Shown: positions 12,481 through 25,054, counted from the first letter of the stretch. The stretch is DNA of 64,000 nucleotides from Thamnocephalis sphaerospora (GCA_003614735.1 KZ992439.1:1-64000), one strand, 5' to 3'. The notes: generated from the letters alone by a model not told the origin. Translations and numbers: made by a program.

Positions 12481-14136
12481 GACGCTGATACACCTGCTGG
12501 TGGCGAGAAACTAGAGATTGTGGTGTAGCGAAACAAACCAAGCGAGCGGCGCAGCGCAGCGCAACAAAAGACCATCCTTAAAGTGTGGCGTAAAAATGCA
12601 GATAGCATCTCCGGAATGCAGAAGAATGTGCAAAACCTGGACTACTCCTTTTACTGCAATAGTCCACACCCGCGTTAGCCGTATATCGACGAGTACCACG
12701 CACTGGAAATATATATGACCAAATGTACGCAAAGTAATGCGGACGCATATGGAGCGTCCGCAGCGGTACTCACGTGGCCAAAGTCAAGTAGCGCTGGTGC
12801 AAAATCATAAAGTTCAACTTGCTCATGCGTCTTTGCCTAGTCTACCATAACTAATGAGAGTCAGTTAGCGCATGTTATAATAGCACGAGTGGCGTGCACA
12901 CGTGGCAGAGCATGCCTGGGCGATTGGTCCGGCGTGCGTCTGACCACGTTGCCGCCACCGCTGGGCGGCATATTGAGGCTGATATGGGCCAGCAGCGCGC
13001 TCAAACGTGGCTGTCGCTTATAATCTTTAGCCAGCACCGTGCCATGAGTGTTTTATTCATGAAGCGATAAGCGCCCGGATATCAACGGTGCACATGCACC
13101 GGTGCTAATGTCATTCTACAAAGAATGTGCGTGACAAGCGCAGAAGCGGCCCAAACGAATCGTGGCCCTAAAACAGAAATGGGCGGTTGTATCGTGCACT
13201 GTTTCGCAACAGCGTGATTGCGCACCAGACAGGTTGGCCACTACCGCTCTTTCTTTCTCTGCAAGGATATGCACACTCTATGTGCTCCAGTGTTTGTAAG
13301 CCGGGGCTAACCCGGCTAATCTATGGGTCGTAATGCTCGGCGGTGCAAGTGTACCACATGTGTCCGGAGTCTAGACGGTGAATGCGATGATTGCTTGAAA
13401 CGATGCTTGAACTATTATACAGACTGATCAGTCTAGCATACGTGATACTCACTGCGTGACAGCAGAGCAGTTCACTTTGCTGCGCAAATGGCAAGGTTTA
13501 TATCAGTGTTATATCTATACAGACTATTCCTACGTTGCCGACTGTGCATGCTGCTGGTGTTTGCTCCATGGTAGATGTTGCTAATCAGATTGTACATGGA
13601 TACGGCCAACCGACTGAACGACTGCTGTTCTCGCAATTGCATCTGCTATGCTGTCGTTCTACTGAGAAGATTTACCGATGAGTGCAGCTACCATCAAACG
13701 AACGGCACATGCCCAAGAAACGTCGTCTTTAGAACTGCTGCGATGCAACAGCGAGTGCACCATAAACATGCGGACATCCGCGATAGTGACAAGCATGCTC
13801 GCTTGGAAACCAGATGTGACTGGTGGCGATGGTACGTTTGATGTGAATGCTGCCTTTTGCGCCAACCCACTAGATTGCTGGTTGCGTTGGATGCAACTCC
13901 ACGTTTTGCTGCGACAAAGAAGCAGCCCGCGCAATACCACAAGGCGTGATTGCCAATGGCATCATGATACCAGTGCGCCTCTGAATCGATGACCAGTTCG
14001 CTATATAAGCGGCGTCTTATTGCCACACTCTTCTCTGTTCAGCACTCACTCTACAAGCCACTTCACGACTGCAACCTTTGCTCCAGCAACCACGACACTT
14101 TCTTCTTGCTACGGCCGTGCCATTGCAACAGACAAC
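12481..14136. other. Intergenic region between divergent secreted-protein genes
   Basis: About 1.66 kb containing the promoters of the minus-strand phosphatase homologue and of the plus-strand small secreted protein. A TATATAT run lies near 12708-12714 on the phosphatase side. No gene was recognised in between. Confidence 0.5.
14002..14008 (+). promoter_or_regulatory. TATA box of the small secreted repeat protein gene
   Basis: The run TATATAA sits about 130 bases before the ATG at 14137 and is followed by a C-rich, ATG-free leader. The other two secreted-protein genes on this strand have the same element at a like distance. Confidence 0.6.
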
Positions 14137-14613
14137 ATGCGCTTCATCTCTCTGTTCGACGCTACCATCACTGTTCTTGCGGGTCTTGCCTTTACCGGTA
14201 CGCTCGTCGATGCTGCTCCGCCGGCTTCAGGCAGCCTTATCTCGCCCGCTCCAGGTGGCACTGCTCTGCCCGCTCCGGGCAGTATTGCTCCGCCTAGCTC
14301 GCCGCGACTTGGTGCTGCTCCGAAAAATGATTTGCAAGTCTCTCTTTTGAACAGCATTCTTGCGGACGGGCCCAAATACATTGAGATTGTCTCGGCCAAC
14401 AAGAAGACCGTTCGCCTAAAGGTTATGCAGCAGGGCGAGGCACCGCCGCCGGGCGCGCAGGTGGCTCGCTTTTTTAGCGACGGAAAAACGCTACGGCCTG
14501 CAGCGGCACGCAGTGCCCAGCAGCAATTACTGCGCGACGCTCAGCAGCAACCACTGCGCAACGCTCAGCAACAGCCACTACGCAATGCCCAGCAACAAGC
14601 ACCGCGCCTTTAG
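14137..14613 (+). CDS. Small secreted protein with C-terminal Gln-rich 8-residue repeats
   Basis: A single exon coding 158 residues. A signal peptide covers roughly residues 1-27 and ends in an Ala-Ala-Pro motif. A Pro/Gly/Ser-rich linker (repeated PAPG) follows, then a globular part of about 60 residues (around LLNSILADGPKYIEIVSANK), then four tandem repeats of consensus AQQQPLRN. No family was recognised. The leader peptide resembles that of the protein at 36746-37336 (both begin Met-Arg-Phe-x-Ser, run into Leu-Ala-Gly-Leu-Ala and end in Ala-Ala-Pro), which suggests a related secreted family or a shared signal module. The start is supported by signal-peptide position and the TATA box upstream. 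An effector or wall role is possible but not shown. Confidence 0.75.
   Translation: MRFISLFDATITVLAGLAFTGTLVDAAPPASGSLISPAPGGTALPAPGSIAPPSSPRLGAAPKNDLQVSLLNSILADGPKYIEIVSANKKTVRLKVMQQGEAPPPGAQVARFFSDGKTLRPAAARSAQQQLLRDAQQQPLRNAQQQPLRNAQQQAPRL
14512..14607 (+). repeat. 24-base coding tandem repeat, four copies
   Basis: Four successive 24-base units code the AQQQPLRN-type repeats at the C-terminus of the small secreted protein. The units differ mainly at synonymous or conservative positions, so the protein repeat looks selected. Confidence 0.85.
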
Positions 14614-15093
14614 ATGTGCTCGCGACGCTATAAAGCAAACTGCGGTCTGCCGCCAGCCTTGGTATCGCGTTGACATGCCCAAATATAATGCATACCATTT
14701 TCACGCATACATTATGACTGGGTGTGTGCTCTGATAATGTTTACTTGGGTCACATACTCTCCACTGTTTCCACATGCACGCGCATCTGCACATGGACACG
14801 AAAGCAAATGATTGTGCCGCATATGGCATTGTTTGCAAAACAAGCACGATACAGCGCGGATGCAAGCTCTGAAATCACTAGCTTGCGTCATCACTTGGTT
14901 AAACGTTGCACTACGAACGCTTACGTGGCCACATCCACGTAACGGCTAAGGCAGCAGCATATATAGAAATGAGCCATCCTATGCGCGCCGGTAGATCAGC
15001 ACGTCAGCCACGCCATACCTGCACTTGCTTTTGTATGCTTTGCTGGTGTGCACCGCTTCCTACCTACTCGGCCTCCTGTCGTATATCCCCACC

Positions 15094-16792
15094 ATGGCAC
15101 TTTCAGCGATACGCGCATTCTTTCAGCGCCATGCGAACAAATATACGTTATCGCTTGTCTGCACGGCTATGGGCAGCCTGTTTGCTAGCGTGCTGTATAT
15201 CTTCCCTTTGATCGGCCCCAGCTTGAAGGAGCGCCTTGGCTATTCGATGAAGCAGCTCAATTTTGTCGCTGCTAGCGGCAATGTGGGATCATACGTGTTT
15301 GAACCTCTCGCCGGCATATGCACAGACTGGACGGGGTCGCGGCGGTAAGTGCAGCAGAGTTTGGTCTTTGCGTCATTACTCTGACGATGGGTTGCCGACA
15401 GTACTGTACGCATCGGAGCGGTCCTCATGTTTGTCGGATACATAGGCCTCTCTCTCCTTTACAACGGCGCACTTGGCGGCGGATCATTTCTGCTGGGCGC
15501 GTTATTTCTTTTCCTGATGGGTGCCAGCGCATCGACGATATCCATCACCCTATCTATAAGCGCCTGTAATAGCAGCACAGAGACCATGCGTGGCAAAGCA
15601 CTGGGCGTAGTTCTGACGTGCACATCAATCTCATCGGCCGTGTACACGGGCATCCGCGGCCTTATGAGCGTCATTAGCGGCGGCAACGTCGATACCGGCG
15701 CATTCCTGTTGACCTTGGCCATTGTCGCCACTACTGTGCACATTTTGGTTTCGCTAGGCTTGCTCGAAAGCCCGCTGGACGAGAGTGCGAGGGACGAAGC
15801 CGTTGACCGTCTGGAATCGGAAGAGGAGTCGCAGCATGAAGGCGCCAGTCCGAGCGAGGTGCCTGAAATCGCTGCAATCATTGCCGAGTATCCGCGCGCG
15901 AGTCTAGATGCTGATAACGAGTCTGATGCTGCGGAGTACATGTCCAGCGACGGCGAGACTACAAACTTGCTAAAGCCCCCGCCGCACCGAAAGAGCCACG
16001 AGGCGACCGACATTTCTCCGGGCACCCAGCCTACTTTCTCCGGCGACACAAACCTAACTTTCAAGTCTCAAAAGGAGTCATTGGTAATACTGCTCACTAG
16101 CCTTGCATTTTGGCTTGTCTGCTTTATTCGGTTTTTCGACGAAAGCGTTAGCATCATGTACCTCAACAACACCGGAAGCATGGTGCGGGAGCTGCAGCTG
16201 AGCCGAGACCCCTGGACAAGCGATGGAGAGATTGCCCGTCTGGAGGGATTGCAGTCCACCGCAATGGGCATTTCTGCGTGCGCCGGCGCCCTAACCGTCG
16301 GAATACTTGGAGACTATTTGCGAAGCAAGAGTAGCGACGGGTCCATGTGGTTGATGACCGGAACGATTGTACTGAAATTGGCAGTCCAAATTGTCATCTA
16401 CTTTGCCAGCAACCCGCACGCGTTGCTGGTAACATCGATCATTAGCGCTATCGCCAACAGCTTTATGGGCAATATCATATACATTGTCATGTTTGACCTT
16501 TGGAGCGGCCCTAACTTTGGACGCAACAGGTAAGCTAGGCGTCTGTCTTGGTTCGTCTATCTGTACTGACCATCCGCTTCGCAAACACAGTGGTCTCACC
16601 GCACCGTTCCCGGCGGTTGGCGCGCAACTCTTCAGCTACATCTTTGGCGCTATATACGACCGAAACCGCAGCGACGGCTGCAGCGGTGCATCGTGCTATC
16701 GCAGTGCATTTCTAATGTCAGCGTGTACCTATCTCGCCACGCTTACTGCGGTGCTTGCGCTTTGGTGGAAGCTACGTAAGCTGTCGCATTAG
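15094..16792 (+). CDS. Major facilitator transporter, Nodulin-like/Mch1-like
   Basis: A membrane transporter of the MFS fold with about 12 helices split by a long acidic loop. Exons 15094-15344, 15402-16529 and 16591-16792 give 526 residues in a continuous frame. The N-terminal half carries the Nodulin-like pattern: KERLGYSMKQLNFVAASGNV and a GICTDWTGSRR loop resembling the MFS loop 2-3 motif. The central loop (about residues 225-325) is rich in Glu, Ser and Asp and is probably cytosolic. The second half has the LEGLQSTAMGISACAGALTV helix pair. Members related to yeast Mch1 are called monocarboxylate transporter-like, but their substrates are not well known. The ATG lies in an ACCATGG context, and the frame upstream has no ATG. 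Confidence 0.85.
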
Positions 16793-17656
16793 TAGGACTG
16801 CCGGCTGGCAACTCGTCAGATCAAATGTTTGCCATGTTTTGTGTTCGACTGGCTGCTGCAGCGATGTTTTGCACACAAGTTACAACCAACCGTAACGCTG
16901 GTTGTTGCACGTGTCTCGGCGCAGTCTATTTGACGTTGTAACGCCGTTTACGCTGAATGCGTTGATACCTTTCGCTCTATCGATGCTACATGGCCAAGAC
17001 CGGCCGGCTAAATGCAGCGAGTTTTTCGACCCCTCTTTGCCTCCACCTGAGCAAATAGTACTAGCGTGTAGGCATGCATGCCGTATATATAGCCGCGGCT
17101 GACCACCGTTGTGGGTATGATCACAGAGCGTGAAATGGAAAAATGCCTTTTGCGGTCGAGCGGTGAATATAGCATTGCACATGGTGGCACTGCCAGTTTC
17201 GCCCAATAAATCGACTGCGCTTCACACAGTAAACGAAAACATCCATGGTTCACAGACATGGAAAATACACATGTGAAAGGTGCTCCGGGCGATGCTTTAC
17301 CACGTGTTATTTGCGTTAAAAAGTGTGCTGGTGGGAAAAGCATGATGCCGGTTGCTTGTGGATATACACTTTGAAAATTGACGGCGGAAGGTGTGAACAT
17401 TTGCATCAGGAAGGAAACATGCTGGTGCCACGCGGCAGATCAGCCTGTCACGAAGCGTCAAGCGTGCATGGCGCCAACGCAGAGTGCATCGTGCTGGCAG
17501 CTATATAAAGCAGAGCAGAAGGGACAGTCGGCGCTGCGGGTGTATCTTGACTCTACTGCATCTATCTAGTCTTTTCAAAGCAGGGAGCGTGAGCATAGCG
17601 CGCGGCCCTCGATTCAAACGTCTTTGACAACCATTAGACGTGATATTTGTTGCGGA
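16793..17656. other. Intergenic region, promoter of the secreted kinase-like gene
   Basis: About 860 bases with no coding exon recognised. The distal part ends in a clear TATA box. Confidence 0.5.
17502..17509 (+). promoter_or_regulatory. TATA box of the secreted kinase-like gene
   Basis: TATATAAA about 150 bases before the start codon at 17657, matching the spacing seen for the two small secreted-protein genes. Confidence 0.6.
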
Positions 17657-18846
17657 ATGCGCTCTTTTGCTTTCGCCGCTCTGCTAGCCTCGATCGCAGT
17701 TGTCTTTTCAACCTGCGATCGCTCGCATGCTAATCCAACGCCCACCGGCGGATCTGGTGCGCACAACTGGCTTGGTGTGCCGGGACTTACAGTGCTACAA
17801 ATACACCCACGCAAAAAGGGACAGCTCTATGCGGCGCTGGTAGAGTACAATGACCAGCCAGCCTACATGAAATGCACCATGAATAGGAAGCAGTTTGAGA
17901 ATGAGCTTAACGCTATTAGGGTGCGTAAGTGAGATGCTAGACACGCGATACGGGCTGCGCTGATGCTTTAGCGACACGTAGAGCATCCGCGAAAGCGACG
18001 AACTCCCCGGAGTGTCATTTCCAAAATTGATTGACACAGTTCATCCAACGGTGGACTGCCACTGCATGATTCTCGAGCTGGCTGCTGGATTCAGTCTGAA
18101 AGAGTACAGTGGTCTGATGGAGCCACATGAAAAGAACGTCTTTCTGCACGGCATTCTGGCGCAAACCATCACAGGTACGTAACTATTCCAGCCTTTTAAA
18201 AGTCTACGGCTTGCGATCGCACGCTCACCCCCATACAGCGGTCAGATATATAAACAGACTGGGCTGGGCTCATGGTGATATCAAGCCAGAAAGTGGGTGA
18301 CTGTTTGCGTACATTTGATCGCATCTCGGCAAACTCATCGATGGTGGGCCCTCTGCAGACATCTATGTGAACCCTGGCATATCCGGTTCGCCGCGGATTA
18401 CCATCACTGGATTTGACGCCGCGATGCGCGTTGAATCCGGCGCGCAGCCCGAGTTCCCCGGTACGAACGGCTATCGGCCACCAGAAGATTATGCTGAAGG
18501 GCCCGTGGACCCATTCAAGCGTGACTCCTGGATGGTTGGAGCGACCTTTTATCATGCACTTGCTGGAAGGCCGCCATATGGATTCCACTACTCTTTAGAG
18601 CATAACGCATATGTGCAGGATTCTGAAGAGCGCCTAAGAAACACAATGGCAAGCGTAGCGAGGAGTGGAGCCAACTCTATTCCGCCTATCGAAGGCGCGT
18701 GGAACACGGTGTTCCTCTCGGTTATTAAGAAGTTGTTGGCAAACACTGCTAATGATCGGCCGGCCATCAAGGACCTCGACATGCCGCCAGCAGACTCTCA
18801 TACCGCTCTGGCAAAAATTTGGTTTTGGATGAACAGGATGTATTAG
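17657..18846 (+). CDS. Secreted protein kinase-fold protein with a GFD in place of DFG
   Basis: Exons 17657-17920, 17982-18174, 18239-18292 and 18359-18846 give 332 residues. The N-terminus is a signal peptide of about 25-30 residues, so the kinase fold lies in the secretory lumen or outside the cell. Visible kinase elements: the beta-3 lysine in AYMKCT, the alpha-C glutamate in FENEL, the catalytic loop WAHGDIKPEN (Gly replaces the Arg of HRD, but Asp, Lys and Asn remain), GTNGYRPPED in the activation segment and RDSWMVGATFYHALAG of subdomain IX. The glycine-rich loop is not evident. The magnesium-binding DFG reads Gly-Phe-Asp, with the Asp and Gly swapped. It is either a pseudokinase or an enzyme with shifted metal binding. 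It is not of the Fam20/VLK type by motif. Family name unknown. Confidence 0.87.
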
Positions 18847-20438
18847 GTGCCGCAAATAGTTGTGAATTTGCTGCGACTACTGAAAAAATGTAACAGCGCT
18901 GCACCTAAGCGGCCACAGTTGTCGTGGCGCGGACTCTACTAATGCTCGCGCTGCTCGCACACCATGACCTGCCGCCCCATTTTACATGTATCCACACTAC
19001 GTGCTCCGATTATCACGCAACGTATAAATAAGACGCTGTTTGTCATTGCGAGTAGATGGGTCCAACTCCATGCACAGCTTATTTTGCTGCCGTTGCCATG
19101 CCACTCCACTCAAAATACCTTGGGGCATGAGGGCAAACCGAGACGGTTGGAGATCACATTTCTGGTACGAGGCCCATTACACGGTTGAACAACGTGATTT
19201 TTTGCGCGAATGCAACGGTTCATAGTACAGTGTTCCTCGATAGACGCGCCCGCACGCGCAAGCAGTCGGCAAACAATCTCTGTGGGGATTGCGGACCGGC
19301 GAATGCGCTGCGTAAACAGGATGTATATAGCGTGAGTGAGGATGGGAAAGCAGCAGAGAGTGCGCTAGACGAAATAGACGACCAGATGCACGCGGTGCTA
19401 ATCGCGTACGTGTGCAAAGGGCGCAGGCTACGCAGCAGTCACCACTACCTCCGGCACCCCACTCCGTATGCGCTATTGCGATGGCAATGCTGTGGGCAAA
19501 TGGCGCCGCGAGGAGGCCGCAAGATGAAATAACGACAAGCCAAGTGAAATAGGATATGCAAAGCATATAAAGAACAGAGTGGTGCGAAGCACAAGCTATT
19601 AGGGTGGTATAAGTGAATGACAATTGTGAAGGTGGCGGCGTTGGCAATAGCAGTGAAGGCAGAGATGGCCGGCGCGCATAATCTCAGGCGAGCGAGCGGC
19701 GCGGAGAGCAAAGGTGCAGAGTAAAGCGCAAATATTGGATCGCAGGTGCAAGAGACGGCCGGCAGGGGGCGCGTTGCGGCAGAGCCCGGCAGCAAGTGTG
19801 CCGGCGGACATCGTGCGCAACGGGCAATAAAAAGATGCGCACCGTTGGCGATGCGACTGCGGCGGTGGTGGCGGCAAAGAAGACAGATAAAATCCAAAAA
19901 GCAGACAGACACGATGACGGCCGACAACGAGTCAAGTGCGGGATGGCTAATGCTACGCCGAGTACAAGAAAAGCTCAGAAAAGCGTGGGATGCGCAGGCA
20001 CCGTGTGTTGAAGCAAAATAGCAGAGATATGGCCGCAGCGCCAGATCTTGACCAGACGCCCATGTGTCGGCCGGCCAACAATGGTCTGGTCAGTGATGGC
20101 GCCGAGCGCAGGCCTGCTAAATCCGACAAGACTTGCAGCAGGCGCTGCCGTATCTACAGAGATGAGGGCATTGCGTGCTCGTTCAGAGCGGGCTGGTTGG
20201 GCTTGACGGCGGAAAATGGGTGATGGCAAGGAGACAGCAGGCACTAGCAGGAGAGATAAAAAGGCTACAAAAGGCAAAAGTAGAAATAGCAGAGGACATG
20301 GCGGCGAACAGGGCAGGCAAACGGCAGAACGGATAAGAAAGCTAAGAAAGGAGAAAGCGGCGGTGGAAAAAAAAGAAAAGACTCTGATGCTGCGCGGGCA
20401 TCCGTAGCATTGGGTGCCGCACCAGAGTAGAGAGTGCT
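18847..20438. other. Convergent intergenic region, purine-rich on the plus strand
   Basis: About 1.6 kb between the ends of the secreted kinase-like gene and Ran1-like kinase A. From about 19700 to 20400 the plus strand is strikingly rich in A and G. No gene was recognised. Confidence 0.5.
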
Positions 20439-22085
20439 TTAGCAGCGCTGTCGCCGGATAAACAGATCCCGTACGGCGTCAAACATCCAGAAGCTGGGCG
20501 TGCGCTGGCGACGGAGGTGGCCGCGGCGCTTGCCGCTTGCCAAGGTCTGCGTGCTGCAAAAAGCAAGTGACTCGTCATAAATGCATGATGGGTAGGGAGC
20601 GTTAAAGACAAAGGCCGAATCGGCTGCCTTGACTGTCCCTGTGCAGGCTGCGAGCGCTGGAGAACGGCGGCTGGCAGGCATCTGCTTGCTTGGTCGAACA
20701 AACGCGTAGGCCATCTCTGGACCATCCTCATCCATGAAGCTGTCAGAGGTGGCGGCTGCGGGCGTGTTCATGTAGGCGATTTCGTCGACAGCATAGCAAC
20801 GACCAGTTGGGACGTTATCGTTATAGTCGATGCTCTGCTCGGGGCAGCTGCTGTTGGCGCCTTCGTCGGAGGCAGGCTTTCCAGACTCAAAGCCAGAGTC
20901 GCCCTGCTCGCCAAACTGGCCATTCCAGCATGCGCCCTGCTGGCTAGGCTCGGCATAGCATGAGCTACGCGTTTGCATGACGTCGTCCTGCTCTGTGCGT
21001 GCTGCCGTCTCTGGGCGGGTTTCGGCAGCGGCTGCTTTCCTGGGCGTCTCGGCCGGCGGAGGTGCTGTGTAGCAACGTGGCCGGCGCAGCATGTCGCAGT
21101 CTAGCACGGCGGAACGCAGTTCCTGCACAGTGCACCGATGACGGACGCTCAGCTCGAGCGCGCGGCACACACACCGCTGCAGTGCATCGGTGATGGGCAG
21201 CAGCCGAGCGAGGAAGTTGTGCGGGTCACGCTGATAGTAGACAAACGCCTCCTCGCGCGGGTGCGCCTGGCGCCATGGATTCTGCGCTGTTACGATGTTG
21301 AGCAGCAGAATGCCAAGGGACCAGACATCGGTGGGGCCAGAGCCGTAAGCAGGAGGTGGGTTGCCAGCAAATCCAATGCATTCTAGTGTGCAGCGGTATT
21401 ACGCAATCAGCGACCGTGCGTACTCACATGTGCACACGCCTGGCCATCCTGTCGCATGCTGCTTACCTGGGGACATGTAGAATGTACTGCCGCAGCCAAA
21501 ATCGTGCGTGTAGGGCCGTTCGGTAGCCAGGCCGAAATCGGCAATCTTCAGCACCGGCCGGATGTAGCCGGTCATCGGGTCGCGCTCGAGCCAGACCAGC
21601 ACGTTCTCGGGCTTGATGTCGCGATGGTAGACGCCGCGCTGATGGCACCAGGCAATGCCGTCACACACCTGCGAAAAGGCAAGCTTGATGGTTGGCTCGT
21701 TGGCTGAGCGATCGCTGTGGAAGATGCCGTCCGCGTGTGTGATGTGGTGGAAGAGGTCGCCGTCTGGGCAGTACTCAAGGATCATCCACAGGCCAAGGTG
21801 ATCTTCGTGCGAGCCAAACATGCCCACCACGTTGGGATGGCCGTTGCAGCGCTGGTGCAGGCTGATTTCCCGGCGGGCTGCCGGCGTCTTGTTCAGCTGC
21901 TTGACGGCAAAACGGCGGCCGGCAGTGTCTCCGGCCATGTAGACGCGGCCATATGCGCCCGCACCAACCATGCACTTGAGGTCAAGCCAGGCATGCGGGT
22001 CAAACGGATGGGGCAGCCTGTGTGCGACGGTGGCTTGCGCACCCTCGCTCTGGCGAGTCTGACCGGCAGCAGCGTTCGGAGACAT
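20439..22085 (-). CDS. Ran1-like serine/threonine protein kinase A
   Basis: A cytosolic or nuclear kinase of the fungal Ran1/Sks1/Vhs1 group, which links nutrient state to growth and differentiation. Two exons, 21467-22085 and 20439-21382, give 520 residues. The kinase domain has a GAGAYGRVY loop, FAVK lysine, YHRDIKPEN catalytic loop, ADFGLATE, a GCGSTFYMSPE activation segment split by the 84-base intron inside the SPE glutamate codon, and DVWSLGILLLN. All catalytic residues are present, so it should be active. The C-terminal 215 or so residues are low-complexity, acidic and Ser/Pro-rich with scattered Cys-Tyr motifs, probably regulatory and disordered. The intron falls at the same place as in kinase B (43046-44782), so the pair are paralogues. 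The start was chosen at Met-Ser-Pro-Asn; the frame is open 48 codons further upstream. Confidence 0.92.
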
Positions 22086-25054
22086 AGTTGTACTAATGTA
22101 GCGGATCGACAGTGCGTTTGCAAAGGTCAGCGATACGGTCGATGATCGAGTGGTGCAGGACCCAGCGCAGCCTATTGCCAGCTCAAAAACAGTAGCGATG
22201 TGCGGGCCGTGCGAGAAGGCAGTGGGCAAGTGCGCAGGATGGAATCTACAGGCTACAAAATTCTAGCAATAGCGTCGCCAGTAGTCAGGCGTGCTTGCGG
22301 CGAGAGAAAGAGAGTGGACACGCGGCGCAGATGTGGCAGCGTAGGATGGAGCGAGCGTGCGGGGGTGGCGATGTCGTCGCTGGGCGTGTGCCGATGTGTA
22401 GGTCGACGTGTGCGCGGAAGGGAATATAGGGCAGTAACAGCAACAGCAACAGCAGCGGTCTGAATGGCGAAAAGGGGCGCAAGTATAACAAAGCGGCCTT
22501 GGTCAATTGCAATAGACCTTGACGAAAGGTCGACACTTCACGCAGCAGTAAACAAACGGAGTACCGCGCCCGCCCACACGGATGGCAGGCTGCAATGTGC
22601 AGAGCGTGACAATAGCAATGCTGCTATGTAGGGCGCAAATATGCGTCCGGGGGGTGGGAATACGCCGACGACGATGCTGCAGCCGGTGTGTACTCGGGGA
22701 CAGCACGCGTATACTCACGCAAACTGGCGTGTGCCGCGACAATGGGCGTCTGCGCACACACACACGAGGCCAAAGATATCGGCAAATGAGTGTCTAGACC
22801 GTGCAAAGACCGCCGCGTTTGACGTGGCACCGGCACACCGTCAAGCGTTGGTGGAGCACGAAACAAGGGTAGGACAAGGCGGTGATGTGTGACTGCGAAA
22901 TAAGCGAGTCACCGATGGTGTAGTAGGCCGCGTGCGCAAGCACACACGCCGTGCGCGGATATATACGTGGTGTACAGGCAAGGGGAGCGCTGAGCAGCTG
23001 AAAGTGTGCACGCGCCGAAGAGAGTGCAAGCGCCTGTGTGGATGGGCACAGATGGTTGCAGGGATAGAGAGCCAAAGTGATGAGGACTGATCAGGACGGG
23101 GTGGCAGTGCGATGATGCAGTGCACAGTTGGATATATAGAGTGTACGAGGGAGACGCTAGTCGGCAGGGGAGGCAACGTACAAGCAATAGAGTGGATGCC
23201 ACGAGGCAGCCGGTGCGTTCTGTAAACACCGCCGGTAACACATGTAAAAGGGGAGGCGTTGATTGCGGCGAGCAGCCTACGTGGGCGACGCAGCACAGCA
23301 AGCGTCCATGTGGGCGTGCAACGGTGTGTACACAAGCTTACCGGCTGCGACAGGCAGGGCAAACGCGCCGCCAGGGGAGTCGTCTTTAGACGACCAAGTC
23401 TACGCTGGCGTCATTGGATCGAGTATGCATGGTCGATTCAAGCACGTCGCATGCAAAATCGCACGTAGGCGCAGATGTGGACACGTGTGTGGGCCCATCT
23501 ACGCCCGCTCACCACCAGCGTCAAGCGGCCGCGTGTTCTAGTGAGCGTTTAGGCCACCGACCGGTGTGCCCGCATAGCGCGCAAGGAGGCGCAGGGAAAA
23601 GGAGATTTGCACAATGCAGCGCGGCCGCAGCCACAGGCGATGAGAATTTGCGGCGTCTGTTTAGGCGCGCATGGTCGGGCGAACAAGGCGTAGAAAGGAG
23701 ATAGGGGGAGAGGGTGCGCAGATGGCAAACGCGCCATCATGTCTGGGGCAGCACTGTCTGCCAACTGTCTGTATCACCTGTCACGGATCTGGGTGATTTT
23801 GTTACTTACGCGTTGACGTGGAAAAGCGCAGGGAAGAGGCAGCCTGTTATATCCAGCAAAAGCGGTTGTTGGACTGCGCGTGTATAGGTTGAGCGCAAGC
23901 TGTATAAGTTGATGGTGCGCGCGCGCGTAAGCAACGGTGGGTCCAGGCAGCGTGCGTTAGCCGAGGTAACGGATAGCACGTGGCGACAGCGGTAATTAAA
24001 CGGATTGAGCAAAAGATACACTTGAAAAGGCGGGAAGAGATGTGGCAAACCGGTGTAAGAAAGCGTCAAAGGTTTGCACGCGAGCTAGAAGCAAAACGAG
24101 AGGCGAACGGATGAAAGAGAGAGAGTGTGTGTGGTACGGGAGGTCAAGCAGTCGAGAAGCGTGTAGGTGGGTGAAGGTAGCGACGCAATACGCAGAGCAG
24201 ATGACGCCCGAGTTTCCGGAGAGGAGTGTAATCGTGAAGATGTGAGGGCGAGTGTAGCCACGGTCAGGCGTATTAATAACTGATAGACAGGTTGTCAAGG
24301 CCAGCGGACCGGCAATGACCACACACGCGCTAGACGCTCGTGAAACACACACGAGCGCCTGGTGGAGTGCGTAAAGACGAGGTGTGGTATGTGGGCAAGC
24401 GGTGCGTGCGTGAGGGTGTATGCGTGCGTACGCAAGTAAAGGCACTGAGGATGTGAACAACCGCACGCTGCGCGCCAGTGTGAGTGTGCGTATGCGGTTA
24501 GCGCGCTGGCTATTTTCCACACAGGCGTGCAGGCCAAGGAAGGCGATGACAAGGGCCGCAGTTGGTGCAGCAGGACGCGGCACCTCGATGATGAGTGGGA
24601 AGGATGGGGTGCGCACAGAGTGCGAGCCAGCCGAGAAAAAAGGACGTATGACTTGTCAAAGCAGTGACGCGCCAAAGACGCTTGTGACAGCGAGCCAATC
24701 GGCTAGAATGTCGCTACGCTAGACGACGACGGCGTTGTGGCACATCCGAGCAAAGCAATGACACAGGCGTGCTAAGCTAACCAGCACAAAGCTAGGCGAA
24801 GCATGGGCGCAGCAGGGGGTCCGGCCACGAGCAAAGAGGCATAGCGGTGCATAGGCCAGCGGCGGCGCTCGCTTAGACGCTGTCCGCCCCTTTCTCCTTA
24901 CATCCGCCGCGGTCAAAGGAGCAGCAACCGCCGGTCGCTGAGTAGCTACAAAGATGTGCGCGCGCATAGTGGCGACGACCGGTGCGCATGGCAGGCGCGT
25001 GCGGCATAGTTCGCGTCGCCCTGCCGTGATGCACACACGACCACACTGCGCTAG

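Noticed and set aside
19975-20277. Minus-strand 100-codon frame starting with a signal-peptide-like stretch
   Set aside because: The hydrophobic start comes from the C/T-rich strand bias of the region, and nothing after it looks like a folded protein.
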